From Triglochin maritima (taxonomy: Eukaryota > Streptophyta > Magnoliopsida > Alismatales > Juncaginaceae): a stretch of 64,000 bases of DNA. Positions 12,161 through 24,358 of the stretch are shown here, in pieces (position 1 is the stretch's first letter; each line of letters opens with the position of its first letter). The position numbers and the translations under genes are program-made. Under the pieces are notes generated by a model, which did no database searches, had not been told where the DNA came from, and saw only the letters and a program-made list of their open reading frames with translations. Location: positions 2,001,501 to 2,065,500 of the forward strand of contig OY821777.1 of assembly GCA_963682175.1 (NCBI GenBank), written 5' to 3'.

Positions 12161-12655
12161 ATTATTATTTTATTAAAAAGATGTTAGATATTTTACCAGA
12201 TTCGAGTACACTGGGGCGTTCGTTGGTTCAATACTGACCTCCAAAACATTATTTTTTATGATTATAAGAGGAATATGAAGAGAGATGTGTGATAGGAGGG
12301 TAAAATGTCACGTTATAGCAGTAGAAATGAGAGAAGGGCAAAATGGTAATTTCAAGGGGCGATTTAAGTAATTTTGGGACGATGTTTAACAATTCAGAAA
12401 AAAAAAGAAACAAATAAAATTTTAGAAGAAAAGGTACGAAGTCCGCATGAAACGAGAGTCAACAACACAAAGTCCAGAAACCAAACGGACCCAATCATCC
12501 ACGTACCCCAACGCACACACGGTGCACCCCACTCCTCCCACTCTACACCTCAGAGACCGTGTCTCGCTGACCTCTCCCATCAAATCCCCTTCCGCCGTCA
12601 CATTCAACCGTCCATCCCGACCCCAACGGCTCAGATCACCCCACCTTCGCCGGCG

Positions 12656-15600
12656 ATGACCGCTGCCCTCCTCACCGCCACGTCCACCACCGCCTTCCTC
12701 GTCGGCGCCGGCTGCTTCGCCGTCGGATACCTCTTCGCCGCCGCCACCTCGCCTTCCAACGCCTCCCGCCTCGCGTCCTGGGTCGGGTCCGTCCTCAAAC
12801 CCCGAGGCCGTGTCCCCGATCGCGACGCCGACGGTGAAGCGAAGAAGAAGAAGAAGAAGAAGAAGAAGAAGAAGAGCGCTGAGGCTTACGAGATCGAGAA
12901 TCTCGCGGAGATTATCGAGGATTTCAAGATGGTGGGTTGTGGTGTTTTGGTCGTGTTAGGGTTTTGTGGTTTGTTGCCTGATTTTGTGCTTTTGCAGGTA
13001 CTTGTTGTGAGGAACGATTTGAAGATGGGGAAAGGAAAGATTGCTGCACAATGTAGGTCAGTTTTTTTAATCATATTAAGGTTTTCTTCAGTGTTTTCGA
13101 TGCACGGAGAAGCAATGGATCTCCATTAGCAAGAAGAGGATTTGGCGTGAACATCCATTTAATTGATAGATAAATATCTGGAATTTGTTTGGTTTACCAA
13201 CTCGTTAAAATTGAATACTGAGTGAAAAATTGTAGACACGACTATCTCATAGGCTTGTAGAGCTTTTTAAGATTTTTCAGAGGAATGTGGGTTATTTTTG
13301 TTGTACCACCTACGACATACTCAATCGAGTTCATTCTTTCTGCCTACGTATGGACAATATAGGTAAAGTTGGATCCAGGACTTCTTTGAAGTCTGAATAT
13401 TTCAATGTGAGGTGGTAGATACAACTATTGTAATGTGTTTCGTATTTATATTTTCAAGCAATTTGAGACTATATCTTTAGCAAGATATTTTGGTGGATCT
13501 AGAGGATGTGTTAACGTGCTGTATAATCATAGCATGGTGCTAACATGTTAAACAAGTGTTGGGGACGTATTTAGGTAATTGTTAAACTTTGACCTTTGGT
13601 CTAGCTACATGTTTGCAAAACTAAGGATTATTCTAGCGGAACATTGTGAATCTTATGCTAATGAAGCAATGAAGCGAAGCAAGTACAAAAACTGTTATGA
13701 TTTGACTACAAACCTTAGCAGTAGATGCGATGCTCAAATTCCATAAAACTAGTCAACATTGTGAATCTTAGGCTAATGAAGCAATGAAATAAAACAAATA
13801 CAAGCGCTATTATGATTTGATACATACCTTAATAGTGGTTGTGATGCTCAAATTTCATAAACCAGTCAAGCTGGATAAATAGATAAAAGAGTGCAGAACT
13901 GCAGATCCCAAGGTCTAACTAAGTATGTTAGTCTTTCCCTAATTTTCCCTTTTTTTATCCTTTGACAAGTTGTTAGTTGAGTGAACCTTTTCGAGTAAAA
14001 TGAAACTCAATTACCAAATAAGGATTTTATATGGATACTCAAAAAAATCCGCCAACGTCGAGATACAAGTAGTACATTTGGACATAATAGATAGACTAAT
14101 GTGATTTAAAACCTGACTTGGTACTTGATTATGAGTAATAAGTAGGAGAGTGTCTCAAAAACAATGTAACTCACTAACTCATGTCAGCCCTTTTTACTAC
14201 CTGGGTTTTGATAGTGTTAAGTAGAAGTAGGATGGTTGCAACTTAGAAGGTTTGACATGATTTTAAACCATAAATCGGATCCCAACTCCTATGGTTGGGC
14301 ATGGTACATGATTTTATATCAGTTTGTCCTTGTGTCAAGAAGGGAACATTGGATTCATCTCGATGCCAAAGCAATTTCCATTAAAACGTGGTTGATAAAC
14401 GAGTTTCGAAACTTCTGTTATAATGTTTTGATATGTCCCTCTAGGTCAAGATTAAGTGTATGAGCTTCCAAAAGAATATTTGGCCGTATATCTACCTAGA
14501 TTCCAGTATTGAGGTGCTTTGCAGATGATTTGTATGATGCATATTGTTGTTATCAAATGCATATACCTTTCTTCTGTATTTTATCTGTCTTCTGATTCAA
14601 TTTCTTTTGGCAAATATTTCCGAACATAGTTTCCTCTGTTTAGAGTTTATGCCATAGTTCCGTTGTTCTTCTGAAGTACTCTTATCTCTGACAGTCATGC
14701 AACTCTTGGTCTATACAAAAAGCTTGTCCGAAGAGCACCCAAATCTTTAAATAGGTTTGCGCATTTGGATTTTTCAACACAAGTTTTTTATAGTTCGCAC
14801 GTCATTTTATTCCTTTGACTCACGTCTCACTATTTACATATGTCTATGAATGACTGGTAGGTGGGAGATATGCGGACAGGTTAAGGTCATTCTAAAAAGT
14901 AAAAGTGAGGAAGATCTGCTATTGTTACAGGTTTGTGATTATTATAATTATGGTTAATAGATGACCAATCGAAAAAAGTTGTGGTTTCCAGATTTTTAGG
15001 TTGGTTTGGAGGAACTAGCATTGCTTGGTTTCACGCTGATGTGTTGAATGTGCTTTTAAAATCTTCTTTTTGCTATGTTTTTGTGTATTTTCTTCCTTGA
15101 CGGGAGTTCTCAAATTTAGGGTAAAATCGTATTTGTTGATAGATATTCAGTGTTGCTTTTAGAGTGTTATTTCAGTTGATAGGTGGAAAATTCAAATCTT
15201 AAATTTGTTGTGTGCATTTGGAGAAAGTAACAAAACCTTTGAGACTAATGTTCCTCCAACAATATTGTCACACTTATGTTGCAAGCTCTTGGAACCTTAA
15301 GAAAATGTGGTGTTTATTATGAACAAGATGCTGAAGTGGTTCTTTTCTTCTGAGAGTTTGTACGGGGCTTCTCAATTTGTCATGATAGAAACACTATTCA
15401 TTGATCGCCTTCTAATACCAATTAGCGAATTCATATCTCCAGTTATTTCCATCTCTTTTGTGGGCATATTGATCTTTTTGGCCTTTGGTCATTGTTGGTA
15501 CAAGCTTCTTGTTGGACAATATCTTGGATGTGAAAGTTATTATGATTTATAAAATACTATTTGGTGTAAATATCTCTGTGTTGTAGGAGATTTTTCTCCA

Positions 15601-18476
15601 TATTCTACTCTAGTGTTGTGCCTTTTAAATTTCTATATTGTTTATTTTACATATTAAGTCAGTAGACCATTTATATTACAGGGAAGAGCCAAGTCACTGC
15701 AACTACCAACTCATATCACTATAGATGCTGGAAGAACACAAATTGCACCAAGTAAGTTTGTCAATGTATTACATTTTTCGCTAATGTCTGTTAGTTTTTT
15801 ATAGTTTTGTCACTTGCCTTGTAAATCTGCATGTTGAAATTTTACCCCTAAACTTGACATATTGTTTTTTTTTGACCTTGCAGATTCAAGAACTGTAATG
15901 GCTATTCTAGGTATGTCTTGTTTATTCAGAACTTTAAAGTTCTATTGGACATGAAATCATTTTCTGCCAACAAAGAAAAGGAGCAATTTGAAATATAAAT
16001 TATGATGAATAATTACAGAAAAGGTAACTTTGACGGGTTTAAATCTTTCAGAGTGGCTGGAATTATGATGAGGAACTTCGGTAATCTATAAAAACAAGTG
16101 AAGAACAAATTCATTTGGTTCTTACTATTTTGCATACATGATAAATACCATGAGATGTAATGTCTCCTTTTAAGAAGGGGAAATTGGCAGTTTCTGTGGA
16201 ATACAGTTTCTTGTTGTTGAGAAATAACAAGCATTGATGACAACACCTTAAGATATTAATGGAAAGTTGTTGATCCTTATTGTTTAAGTTTATTTTCCAA
16301 GGGATTCCTTGTGCATAGTGTATCCAAGGAGACTGAACATGTATAGACATGAGTTTTTCCAAGGTTCTGACAAGTATGCTGTATGCAGTGGGTACGATAT
16401 GCACACACATGTTGAAAAATAAGTAAGGTGGAATAGATAAATTCACTAAGTGTGAGATTTTGAAGAAAATAAACTGAAACAACTCTGATTTATATCCATT
16501 CTTACCAGTTAATAAAAAAAACTGTAACTGCTTTTAGGCCTCGTGTGGGTCTGCACTTCATGACAGGTTCAGCTTGTTGAGTTGTAGGATGTTCCGCATG
16601 TGTGATACCCTGTGGTCCCATAGGTTACCTGCTTTGTTTGCTAGAACTGCATGATTCATCTTTTTATCTGCTAGAAGTCCCTTTCAAATGCTTGAACCCA
16701 TGTCCTAAAAAACACGTGTCTGTGCAGTTACATTTGTTATTGACTCCTTGAAGGATTAGCTTAAGCTGGAACAAAGTATCTTCTCACCCTGTGGTGAGCA
16801 CAGAGCGAACTGTTCTTTTGCCTTCTACTAAAGAATACCATGTGCTCGCCATTAATAGCGGCATGCACCTATTTTTCTAGGGCTTTTTCTTTGACATTGA
16901 ACCCCATAAACATAAATCAAAATGTAGTTACTATATTCCCACAAATAATATGGGAAAGGGGTTGTAGGATGCCTGGAGCCATTTTTAGGTATAGGTACTA
17001 CTATAGTGATGCTTTAGTGCAACAGCTGTAGGCAGGGGCGGATCCAGAAATATTTTTTGGGTGGGGCAAAATTTCTTCACGTTGCACGAATTTTTTTTGG
17101 AGGACCCACAACTTTAAGTTGATATTTTAGATAAATTAATTAATTAAACAAATAAAAAATTGATTTTTTTTCCTATTTTGAATTTTTTTCCAAACCTAAA
17201 TATATTAAAATTCAAAAATCCAAAAGATTTTTTTACAAAAATAAAACACGACACGTCAGTTAAATTGATTTTATTCTTACAACTTAAATTCCAATATCCA
17301 AACACAATATGTAGTTTGGGAAGATTTTTTGGCTATGTTCGTTTTTAAGTTTAAAATTGATAAAATATAGACAAACAGATGGAGCAAAATAGTGTATAAG
17401 TATAACATAAAATTATAATAAAAGAATTTTATAATAATTGTTACTATTTATGGTCATTGCTATTTTCGTCGTGGAATCGCAAGTTTTAGATTTATTATTC
17501 ATTCTACGACTCTTATGTATAGAATCACCTTGATAGATAAGTTTCTTATAAATGTTAGCTTATTTTAATTTTTCATTCCATTTTCAATCAACAAACTAAC
17601 TCGACAATATCAAAGTTAGATATAACAACATACCAATAAGCATAATTGTACTAGAAAAGTAAGATTGCACGTCATAACAATAATAAAGTTAAATCCCAAA
17701 CATCAACAACAACTAACTAAAATCTATGTAATGTTCATTTTTCAATTAAAATTATCAAACTTACACAACAATGTAAGTCCAAAAGATTAGAATTTATTTT
17801 CCAAATGTAGCTCAAAAAAACTTCAAAGCCCCAATTTGAATCAAATTGATTCTAAAATCAATTTTTGTGAAAAATATTATCTTAACTCTTCTGAAATTAA
17901 ACAACCGGTAAACAATTATACCACCAAATCCAAGCCAATACACTTAAATATATGAGATTGAATAAATAAAATTAAGATTTTTTTTGCAAAAAACTGGGTG
18001 GGGCAGTTGCCCCACCTGCCCACAACGTGGCTCCGCCACTGACTGTAGGATGCCTGGACCCATTTCAGGTATAGGTACTTTTATATTGATGCTTTAAAAC
18101 AGTTCTTAAAATCCAATCAATACATGTTTGTCCAGGCCAACTGTAGTGCTCAGTCAATCCCAGTAGTTCGCAATTGAAGCAAACATCAAATTTTCAATGA
18201 CATTACTGGAATTTACTCATATAACCAACCACATTAGCCTCACACGATAATACTCCATTTACCACCATTATTTTGTTCATCCAGCTTGAATACCCCTAAT
18301 AAAAATTCTGGATCATGACATGAATAACTAATGAATTGAGATTTTCATTTCTTTCATCTTTTTTGATAAAGATTGTCTTTTTTCATTTGTTCTTTTTGCT
18401 GATTTCAACCCTTGTGTTTATGTCAGGGCCCAGTGATCTGGTTGACCATGTTACCGGTGGACTGAAACTTTTGTAG
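12656..18476 (+). CDS. PTH2: Peptidyl-tRNA hydrolase 2 (Bit1/PTH2 family), complete
   Basis: Seven exons join in frame: 12656-12931, 12998-13056, 14695-14754, 14861-14930, 15682-15751, 15884-15910, 18427-18476. They total 612 nt and give 203 aa. PTH2 hydrolyses peptidyl-tRNA released by stalled ribosomes and recycles the tRNA. The family signature NDLKMGKGKIAAQCSHA spans residues 98-114 with the conserved His at 113; ITIDAGRTQIAP (167-178) carries the conserved Asp170. The N-terminus (about 4-30) is hydrophobic and Ala-rich, as expected for a membrane or mitochondrial anchor. A pure AAG run (12842-12874) encodes 11 consecutive lysines between anchor and catalytic domain. An in-frame ATG at 12374 lies upstream, but the leader it would add looks noncoding. 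Intron 1 is only 66 bp. The last intron is about 2.5 kb because it holds a hAT-like insert. Confidence 0.94.
16963..17016. repeat. 54-bp direct duplication, left copy
   Basis: TGTAGGATGCCTGGAGCC with its following TTAGGTATAGGTACT and GATGCTTTA recurs at 18044-18096 with a few substitutions. The two copies were adjacent before the hAT-like element inserted at the first bases of the right-hand copy. Confidence 0.8.
17033..18041. mobile_element. hAT-like non-autonomous element in the last PTH2 intron (1009 bp)
   Basis: Starts CAGGGGCGGATCC and ends GGCTCCGCCACTG; reversed, the right end reads CAGTGGCGGAGCC, giving a short imperfect TIR of the CAG-N-GGCGGA type. It is flanked by GCTGTAGG (17025-17032) and ACTGTAGG (18042-18049), an 8-bp duplication with one mismatch. 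The interior is AT-rich without transposase coding. Subterminal GGTGGGGCA / GTGGGGCAGTTGCC sequences sit at both ends. It lies wholly inside an intron and is removed by splicing. Confidence 0.8.
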
Positions 18477-18632
18477 TGAAAAGAGAACAGACATGATCAT
18501 GATATGTAACAAAGCAATGACTGAACTTAGTGGCAAGAAGTAGAGAACATCCGTTTGCAGCAATTACTGCTCACTGATCCCATTAATTTGGAGGATGATG
18601 ACCCCATAGGAATTGTGGCGTGTGACTAAAAT

Positions 18633-19369
18633 TGTAATATCCTGAATTTTTTAGTTGAGGTAATATATCTTAATGGACTAATTAAAATTGTTGGATGATT
18701 GTGTGGTTTTAGGAGAAGATGAAATTTTGAGAAGAATATTGAGAAGAAAAAGATGGAGATTTTGAGGCAAGTACTAATTCGTTATTCTTCAGTTTCATAT
18801 CATGTCTGTCTCTCTTGATATTTGTAGTTGCATGCATGCTGAGTATCGATGTTGATTTCATTGATATGCATATGATTGCATGGTGGTGTTTCGATCGACA
18901 TGTCATGTGGCTGTATGTATGTTTCTGGCTGATCCACTTAGGAAAGAACTGCCTAACGGACAGCGTGGAGCCACCCGAGAGAGGAAATTGCTGCATGTCG
19001 TTAGTGTAGAGCTATCAGATGTGCGTCTGACTGATTGATAGATTTCAGAAACACAGGATGTGGTCGAATCCGAATGGGGGTTCCAGATTATTATGCATGT
19101 ATTTTATTTGTGATGCATGTCTCTTGATTGTGCTTATTGACTGAATGTCATATTCTGTATTATTTTCCACATGATTATGATTCTGATTGATTGATGGTTA
19201 GTATTTGCGGGCTGTCGAGCTCATAAATTGTTAACTATATTTTTCAGATTAATTATGGGTCTATCAGATGAATTTAAATATCAGAGTGCGCAGCGGTCAT
19301 GATCGTGGATCGTATCTTAACGCACCGGGTTCGGACGGGTGATCAGTTGTCCGGAATCGGAGCGTTACA
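18633..19369. mobile_element. Solo LTR (737 bp), TSD AAAAT
   Basis: Starts TGTAATATCCTG, ends GGAGCGTTACA, and is flanked by the exact 5-bp duplication AAAAT (18628-18632 and 19370-19374). TGTAA...TTACA termini are common in plant Ty3-type LTRs. No internal retroelement coding is attached. It lies 156 bp downstream of the PTH2 stop codon and may fall in or just past the PTH2 3' UTR. Confidence 0.88.
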
Positions 19370-19374
19370 AAAAT

Positions 19375-21815
19375 ACCTACTCAAGAAATATTCCTTCCTC
19401 TGATGAAAGCAGGTAGCACGTCTTCACATGATTCCTTCAATGCCAGACTGTCGGTGAGTAGTCTCTCTCTACAAATGCTTGCAGTTCGTTCAATAGCTGT
19501 TTATTTATAACTCTTTCTATTTGGATGACCCATCTATTGTGTACCGTGAGGAATATTTATCAATTAAATGTTAAGATTGGATTTTTGTTGGGCACTGTTC
19601 GATACTTTTTTTCTTAACCGAACTCTAACTGCAATTTCGAGTGAAGGATTTGTGCCCATTTGAGAAACTCCAGTAGACTTAATCAGTACTGTCTTGTGAA
19701 AGCTTCAAGAGGCGAACTTAACTTTTCTCAAATTGTTCTTTTGAAGCTTTTATGGTGCACTATGTTTTGGAGGAAATGAGACGGTCTTTTTCCACAGTTA
19801 CTTTTCCTTTTTACCAGCTACCACAGTGTGGTGGACTGGTGAACACAAGTTGGGGATGATTTTTGCCATTTACCAAAGCTACTCTTGACATGATTCTCCC
19901 TTGTTCACTTGATATCTCAAGAGGGAAATTACATGATACGCTTTTCTCTTGATTTTCTCCAATTTAATATAGAAAGCCTGATATTGCGCCTTACATTTTC
20001 ATTTTCGTTGTCTCTCTTTGTAGCTTCTTTTGTTCTTTACTCACCAGGCCATTACCCTTCTATTCTCTTCAGCTTTAGCTAATTATCCATTAAAAGTATA
20101 AAGTCATCTTTGGATCATAGCTTAAGGTAAGCCATCAGGTTAAACAGAGGAAGAACGAGATTAATGTTGCCTTTTTGTCGAACAACTTAAAACGATATGG
20201 AAAGAATGTTTGCCAAAAATATGTATGGCCTAATTGCATTCCAAATCAGTTTTATTAATAAATGGAATAAGAAAGATTTTCGTCATGGACCTTGGTAAAG
20301 ACATGTGTTATTTTATGATTCTTCTTGCTCTACCTTTCCGTTAATTCCTTCCCCCCTATTCTCTAGCAAAATCAAAACAATGATTAAATATTCAATTCTA
20401 TGCAATGTTTCTTGAATTGCCATGATTATCAAGCACAGCTCCAAGCCTTCAACTACCCCAGCGGCATAGGGTGTTTAAAGAAACCGAGTCTAGCTGAGCT
20501 TGACCTTGACCTTGACCTGCTTGAATTTGGCAAGTTTACACCCCTACCTTTACCCGCTCCTTCGATTTTATTGGAGCGTAATGTAGATTCGTTGTGTGTG
20601 TTTTGTGTCGGGAAAGTTGCAAACGCCTTCAAACATACATCAACTTTGGTTCGATAGTTTGATTCAAATTCGACTTGAAAAACGTTCGATTCAAGTTTAC
20701 TTGAAAATTAAGGATCTTGATGAAAAATAAAATAAAAAATTTCAAATTTAGTTTAGTAAACGAGCCGTTCGAACTCGAGAAAAAGAGGTTCAGCTTGATA
20801 GCTTGTTTGATTTTTTATTGTTTTATTTATAATTATTTTTTCGTATTTGGTATTAACATAAGATGATACTTATAGTTCGAAAATTTACCCGACTCGACTC
20901 GTTTACACCCCTAAGTGTACCTGTGCACATTTCACCTATCATGATTTTCAGGAAGTTTGAACCAGCATCTCAACCCACCAAAATGTTATTTGAACCACAC
21001 TACACATCGTATTCCTACTACCAGCTAACCACTCTCGTAATGGTGGTTTGTAAAGAAAAACTAACAACATCTCAAATATCCAAAACCGAAGAAGACCCGC
21101 ATCAAATTTCAAACCTCCAAAATAAATAAATAAAAATGATCTTTTACAAACATATCCTCAATTTTACCCAAAAAAGTTTGGATGGAGTCAATGAGTGGGC
21201 ATTTAATGGTTTAGTCTCTAAGATCTAAAGCATTAGGGCTCGTTGGATGCAAGATTCCAAACCCCAATTTCCTTAAGAACCTCGCTTTCTTATCTCCCCC
21301 TCCCAAGAGCCATTTTTCTCAAGCTCAAGTTTTGGAACTGTTTGGATCGCCAAAATGGTGGAGCTCCTTCTGATGTTTTGTCAAGACAAATCTTGATACT
21401 ATCCTCCATTCCTTTTTTTTCATTCTTCGTGAACCCAATCGTCGGCCCTAACCATTACCACCCAAGCATTTGTGATCGCCTCTTCTTGATCCAAACGGGT
21501 AGTTGAGCAACAATCAAGCCACGAATCATGGCAATGTCGGTGGCCCCCTCTCAATCGTCAGCAGCAGGGGACACCAACCTCAACTCCAAAACCACCAACT
21601 TCCTCCTCTAACAGTCGGTTGATTGTGTCTTCGGATAAAAGAAAGATGAGGTCAATTGTAGGTGAGAGTTCATTAATTTTGGGTGGCATGGATTGTAAAT
21701 TTCGGATTGGTATTGTTGGTAATTATCTGTTGCAGTTAGTCCAATTTCGGAAGCAAGAACTAGACTTGATAAGGTATTACATTGAAAGACTAGGAGCATA
21801 TTCGTATGAAACTAC
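19375..21815. other. Intergenic between PTH2 and LTR; no recognised gene
   Basis: No conserved exon seen. A plus-strand frame at 21619-21815 reads into the LTR at 21816 and matches nothing I know. Between about 20467 (TAGGGTGTTTAAA) and 20911 (TTTACACCCCTA) the ends resemble a worn hAT-type MITE, but no flanking duplication survives. A GACCTTGACCTTGACC microrepeat sits near 20500. Confidence 0.4.
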
Positions 21816-23423
21816 TGTCACCGGTCGTGTTAGGAGTCCTTTAGAGACTCTCAAATTTCAACTTTTTCGAGCTTTGGCCTCGCCAAACGCTCTATCCCCG
21901 CGGGGAAGATTGAAAACACCAACACAACCGTACAACTCCCTCGGTTTCCCGCAGAGTAAACAAGCACAAACGAAAACGCACACAATAACAACGTTGGCGG
22001 AATTGAACTCTTTTATTCCCATAAACAATAGAATTACAATCCCTAAAGGGATGGAGGAAGGAAGTAAACAAACACAAGGACCATTAGAAACCTTATCCTA
22101 ATGGTGGTGCATTTTTCACAGGTTGGAGGTGCACCCCTATGTATACATGTTGTGAGTCTCCCACTACATGTACTTCGTGGGAATCCATGATCCCCACTAC
22201 ACCTCTAACTCTCCTTTGGTTGTGGAGGAGTGGGGCAAAACCGAATGCCCACTCTCCCCACTAAGGTCACTCTCTCTAGTGCCTTCTATAAATCACGCAT
22301 GGGCTATAACCGAACCAAACGGTTATAGACTTGGTCATCCTTGACCAGAACGTGGGGAACATGTTGGCTGATTCGGTTTTTCCCCCAAAATCGAATGCAC
22401 ATGATTGAGAAGCATGCATTAGTGGGGCTTGACCCGGTCAGCCCACTCATGCCACCTCCGTTCGGTTATGGACCCGTTCCATAACCGACTCCTATTTTTA
22501 AGGACAAGCATAATCGATCCCTACTTTTAAGGAAAAGTATAACCGATCCCTATTTTTAAGGAGAACAATTTTGGCCAACCCAAATTTCCCCTGATTCGGT
22601 TACGGACCCGTTCCATAACCGAATCTTATTTTCAAGGAGAGCTTGCCTAACCGTTCCCACACGACCAGCAACCTCTCTTGACTCGTTCTCAGCCCTTGCT
22701 GACCCACACGCATGTGTCTTGGCTTCCCAAACATCCGCGCCTCCAGTTCCTAGGCTTTGCCCGCCCACGCGCGCCTCCAATGCGCACCTATGTGCTGCCC
22801 GGGCAATGTCTAGCGCGCGCCCTCATAGCCACAACCCCACCTCGCGCTTTTCAAGCGTGTTTGGCTGCCCGCATGTGAGGATGCTCTTCCCAAGTGTCAC
22901 GCTCGCGTCATGTTTGCTGATGCTCTTTGACATTCGCTTGGATGTGCCCGGACTCCAAGCCTTGGTGCTTTTCTACGCGCCTCGCGCTCCAAGCTACCAA
23001 TCGTGTTATAGGCTTTCGAACATCCACGCCTTTGCCTCGCTTGCTCATGCTCGCACCCTGCGCGCACATGCTACCTAAGCATAGCCTCCTTGCGCTCGTG
23101 CCACGCGCACGTCCTTGGACTTGGCTTTTCGCTCCATGTTCGTAGCCTTGGCTACTTGCCTTCTTGCACGCGCTTTGCCGCTGCCTGCCACTTGATTCCT
23201 CCTTCACGCTTCGCCTTGCGTGTGCGCATGCCCGCGCATCTCGAATCTCCTTGGCGCTTGCCTTGCAAAACCCAGGGGGGTACTTGGGCTACCCTTGTTG
23301 CTCACCTCACGCCTCGCGTTTGGTTTGCCTTGTGTGCTTCGTAGTTCCTTGTAATACTCCAAGCTCACGAACCCAGCCCGGTATGGCGCACCCTCGGGCA
23401 TCCCCGAGTTCAACCCGGTGACA
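21816..23423. mobile_element. Solo LTR (1608 bp), TSD ACTAC
   Basis: Starts TGTCACCGG and ends CCGGTGACA, a 9-bp perfect terminal inverted repeat, with the exact 5-bp duplication ACTAC on both sides (21811-21815 and 23424-23428). The first half contains repeated words (ACCCGTTCCATAACCGA, CCCTATTTTTAAGGA, 22460-22640). The second half (22680-23340) is unusually GC-rich with many GCGC and CGCG words. The overlapping frames there are compositional. No retroelement proteins are attached. Confidence 0.88.
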
Positions 23424-23640
23424 ACTACCACATAGGTTGGTGAAATCACGGGGAGATGTCAGAGCTTCTGTAATGTAGAGAAAATGACCCATCCAGATGC
23501 GGGCTGAGAGTTGGATTTTTTGGGCTCTAGATTTTGTTTGGATGACCTAAAATTACCACGGTAGCTCCTAGGTGGTTAATAAGTCGAAATCTATTGTATT
23601 CAAACAGACCCCTAGTCTGTAGATTGTCACTATTACTGTG

Positions 23641-23951
23641 AATCAATTTAAAGTGTGATAGTAGCAGGAAAACATGACTCGATGATTAGACATGAGTCCA
23701 TGTGTCTATGAGTTATGATATCGAACCGTTTTAGTTTTACTTACTACATGATAGAGGTCTTAATTACTTACTTTTGAACTCTTAATTACTTGATATTTTT
23801 CTTCATGACCGTATCATCTTTCTTTTCCGTAAACGTTTTATTTCATTATAACGACAACTAATGTAGAAAACGAGCTCAATTCATGTAAACGCATGGACCC
23901 ATGTCTAATCATCTAATCATGTTTGCTGGCTACCATCACACTTTAGATTGA
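23641..23951. repeat. Foldback inverted repeat, ~65-70-bp arms
   Basis: The left arm (about 23641-23710) contains GATGATTAGACATGAGTCCA. The right arm (about 23888-23951) is its reverse complement with a few mismatches, containing TGGACCCATGTCTAATCATC. The spacer is about 180 bp. Structure is MITE-like, but I could not define target duplications. Confidence 0.7.
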
Positions 23952-24337
23952 TGATGCACAATAAAATTGCTGATTTTAAAGTTGTAACTAAAACACGATA
24001 AACCTCAATTTTACAACTTATTCTACCTTTCGAATCAAAATACAAGTAGTGGTCCTAGTGGAGGGAGTAGTTGTTCATCCCCCCTGAACATAAATTCAAA
24101 ACGCATAGATGTAATAAAGATTCTAACTCACCTACCGGGTACGATTGTGAGGTCGGGTGTAGAAGAATTCCAAGTCATCAAGGAAAAGTAAAGAAAACCC
24201 ATTAGAAGTTGTGTACTCTATCCATTCTACATTTCCACCATGTGCTTGAATTCCACTTTAATTTAAAAATGGGTCATTAAACCAACCAACAAACAAACCA
24301 CTAATCCCTCTTCTTCTCCAGTCCACTTTTTCCCCTC

Positions 24338-24343
24338 TATAAA
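24338..24343 (+). promoter_or_regulatory. Candidate TATA box for the JAZ gene
   Basis: CTCTATAAACC sits 16 bp upstream of the first in-frame ATG (24359). If used, transcription would start near 24370. The first ATG would then be missed and the in-frame ATG at 24389 would be the real start. Confidence 0.35.
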
Positions 24344-24358
24344 CCAACCTTCGATCTC

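Larger units (their letters stand above)
11014..12397. mobile_element. Non-autonomous Mutator-like TIR element (1384 bp)
   Basis: The ends form a long inverted repeat of about 57 bp. Left (11014 on) reads GGGAACTACTAAACGTCG; the right end reversed reads CTGAATTGTTAAACATCG. Both continue into CTTAAATCGCCCCTTGAAAT and a TTGCCCTT block. The flanks are 9-A runs (11005-11013 and 12398-12406), a plausible 9-bp duplication, though low complexity weakens it. Long TIRs with a ~9-bp duplication fit the Mutator superfamily. No transposase or captured host exon is recognised. The interior holds a minisatellite (11225-11448), a GC-rich segment (11650-11750) and a GC-rich foldback (11901-12160). The element ends 258 bp upstream of the PTH2 start codon. 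Confidence 0.78.

Noticed and set aside
12374..13129. 251-codon plus-strand frame starting upstream of PTH2
   Set aside because: It reads through the 66-bp first intron and past the exon 2 donor. The conserved PTH2 protein starts at 12656 and splices at 12931/12998 and 13056/14695.
20467..20911. MITE-like ends TAGGGTGTTTAAA and TTTACACCCCTA
   Set aside because: Flanking 8-mers do not match and the inverted repeat is short. It is probably a worn hAT MITE but cannot be supported.
22556..23492. Several overlapping frames of 60-119 codons on both strands
   Set aside because: They lie in the GC-rich half of a solo LTR, overlap one another in all frames, and have no recognisable domain. Stop codons are rare there because of composition.
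21234..23612. Apparent TIR pair (TAGGGCTCGTTGGATG ... CAAACAGACCCCTA) around the 21816-23423 LTR
   Set aside because: The ends are only loosely similar and the flanks (TAAAGCAT and GTCTGTAG) are not a target duplication, so I do not call an enclosing element.
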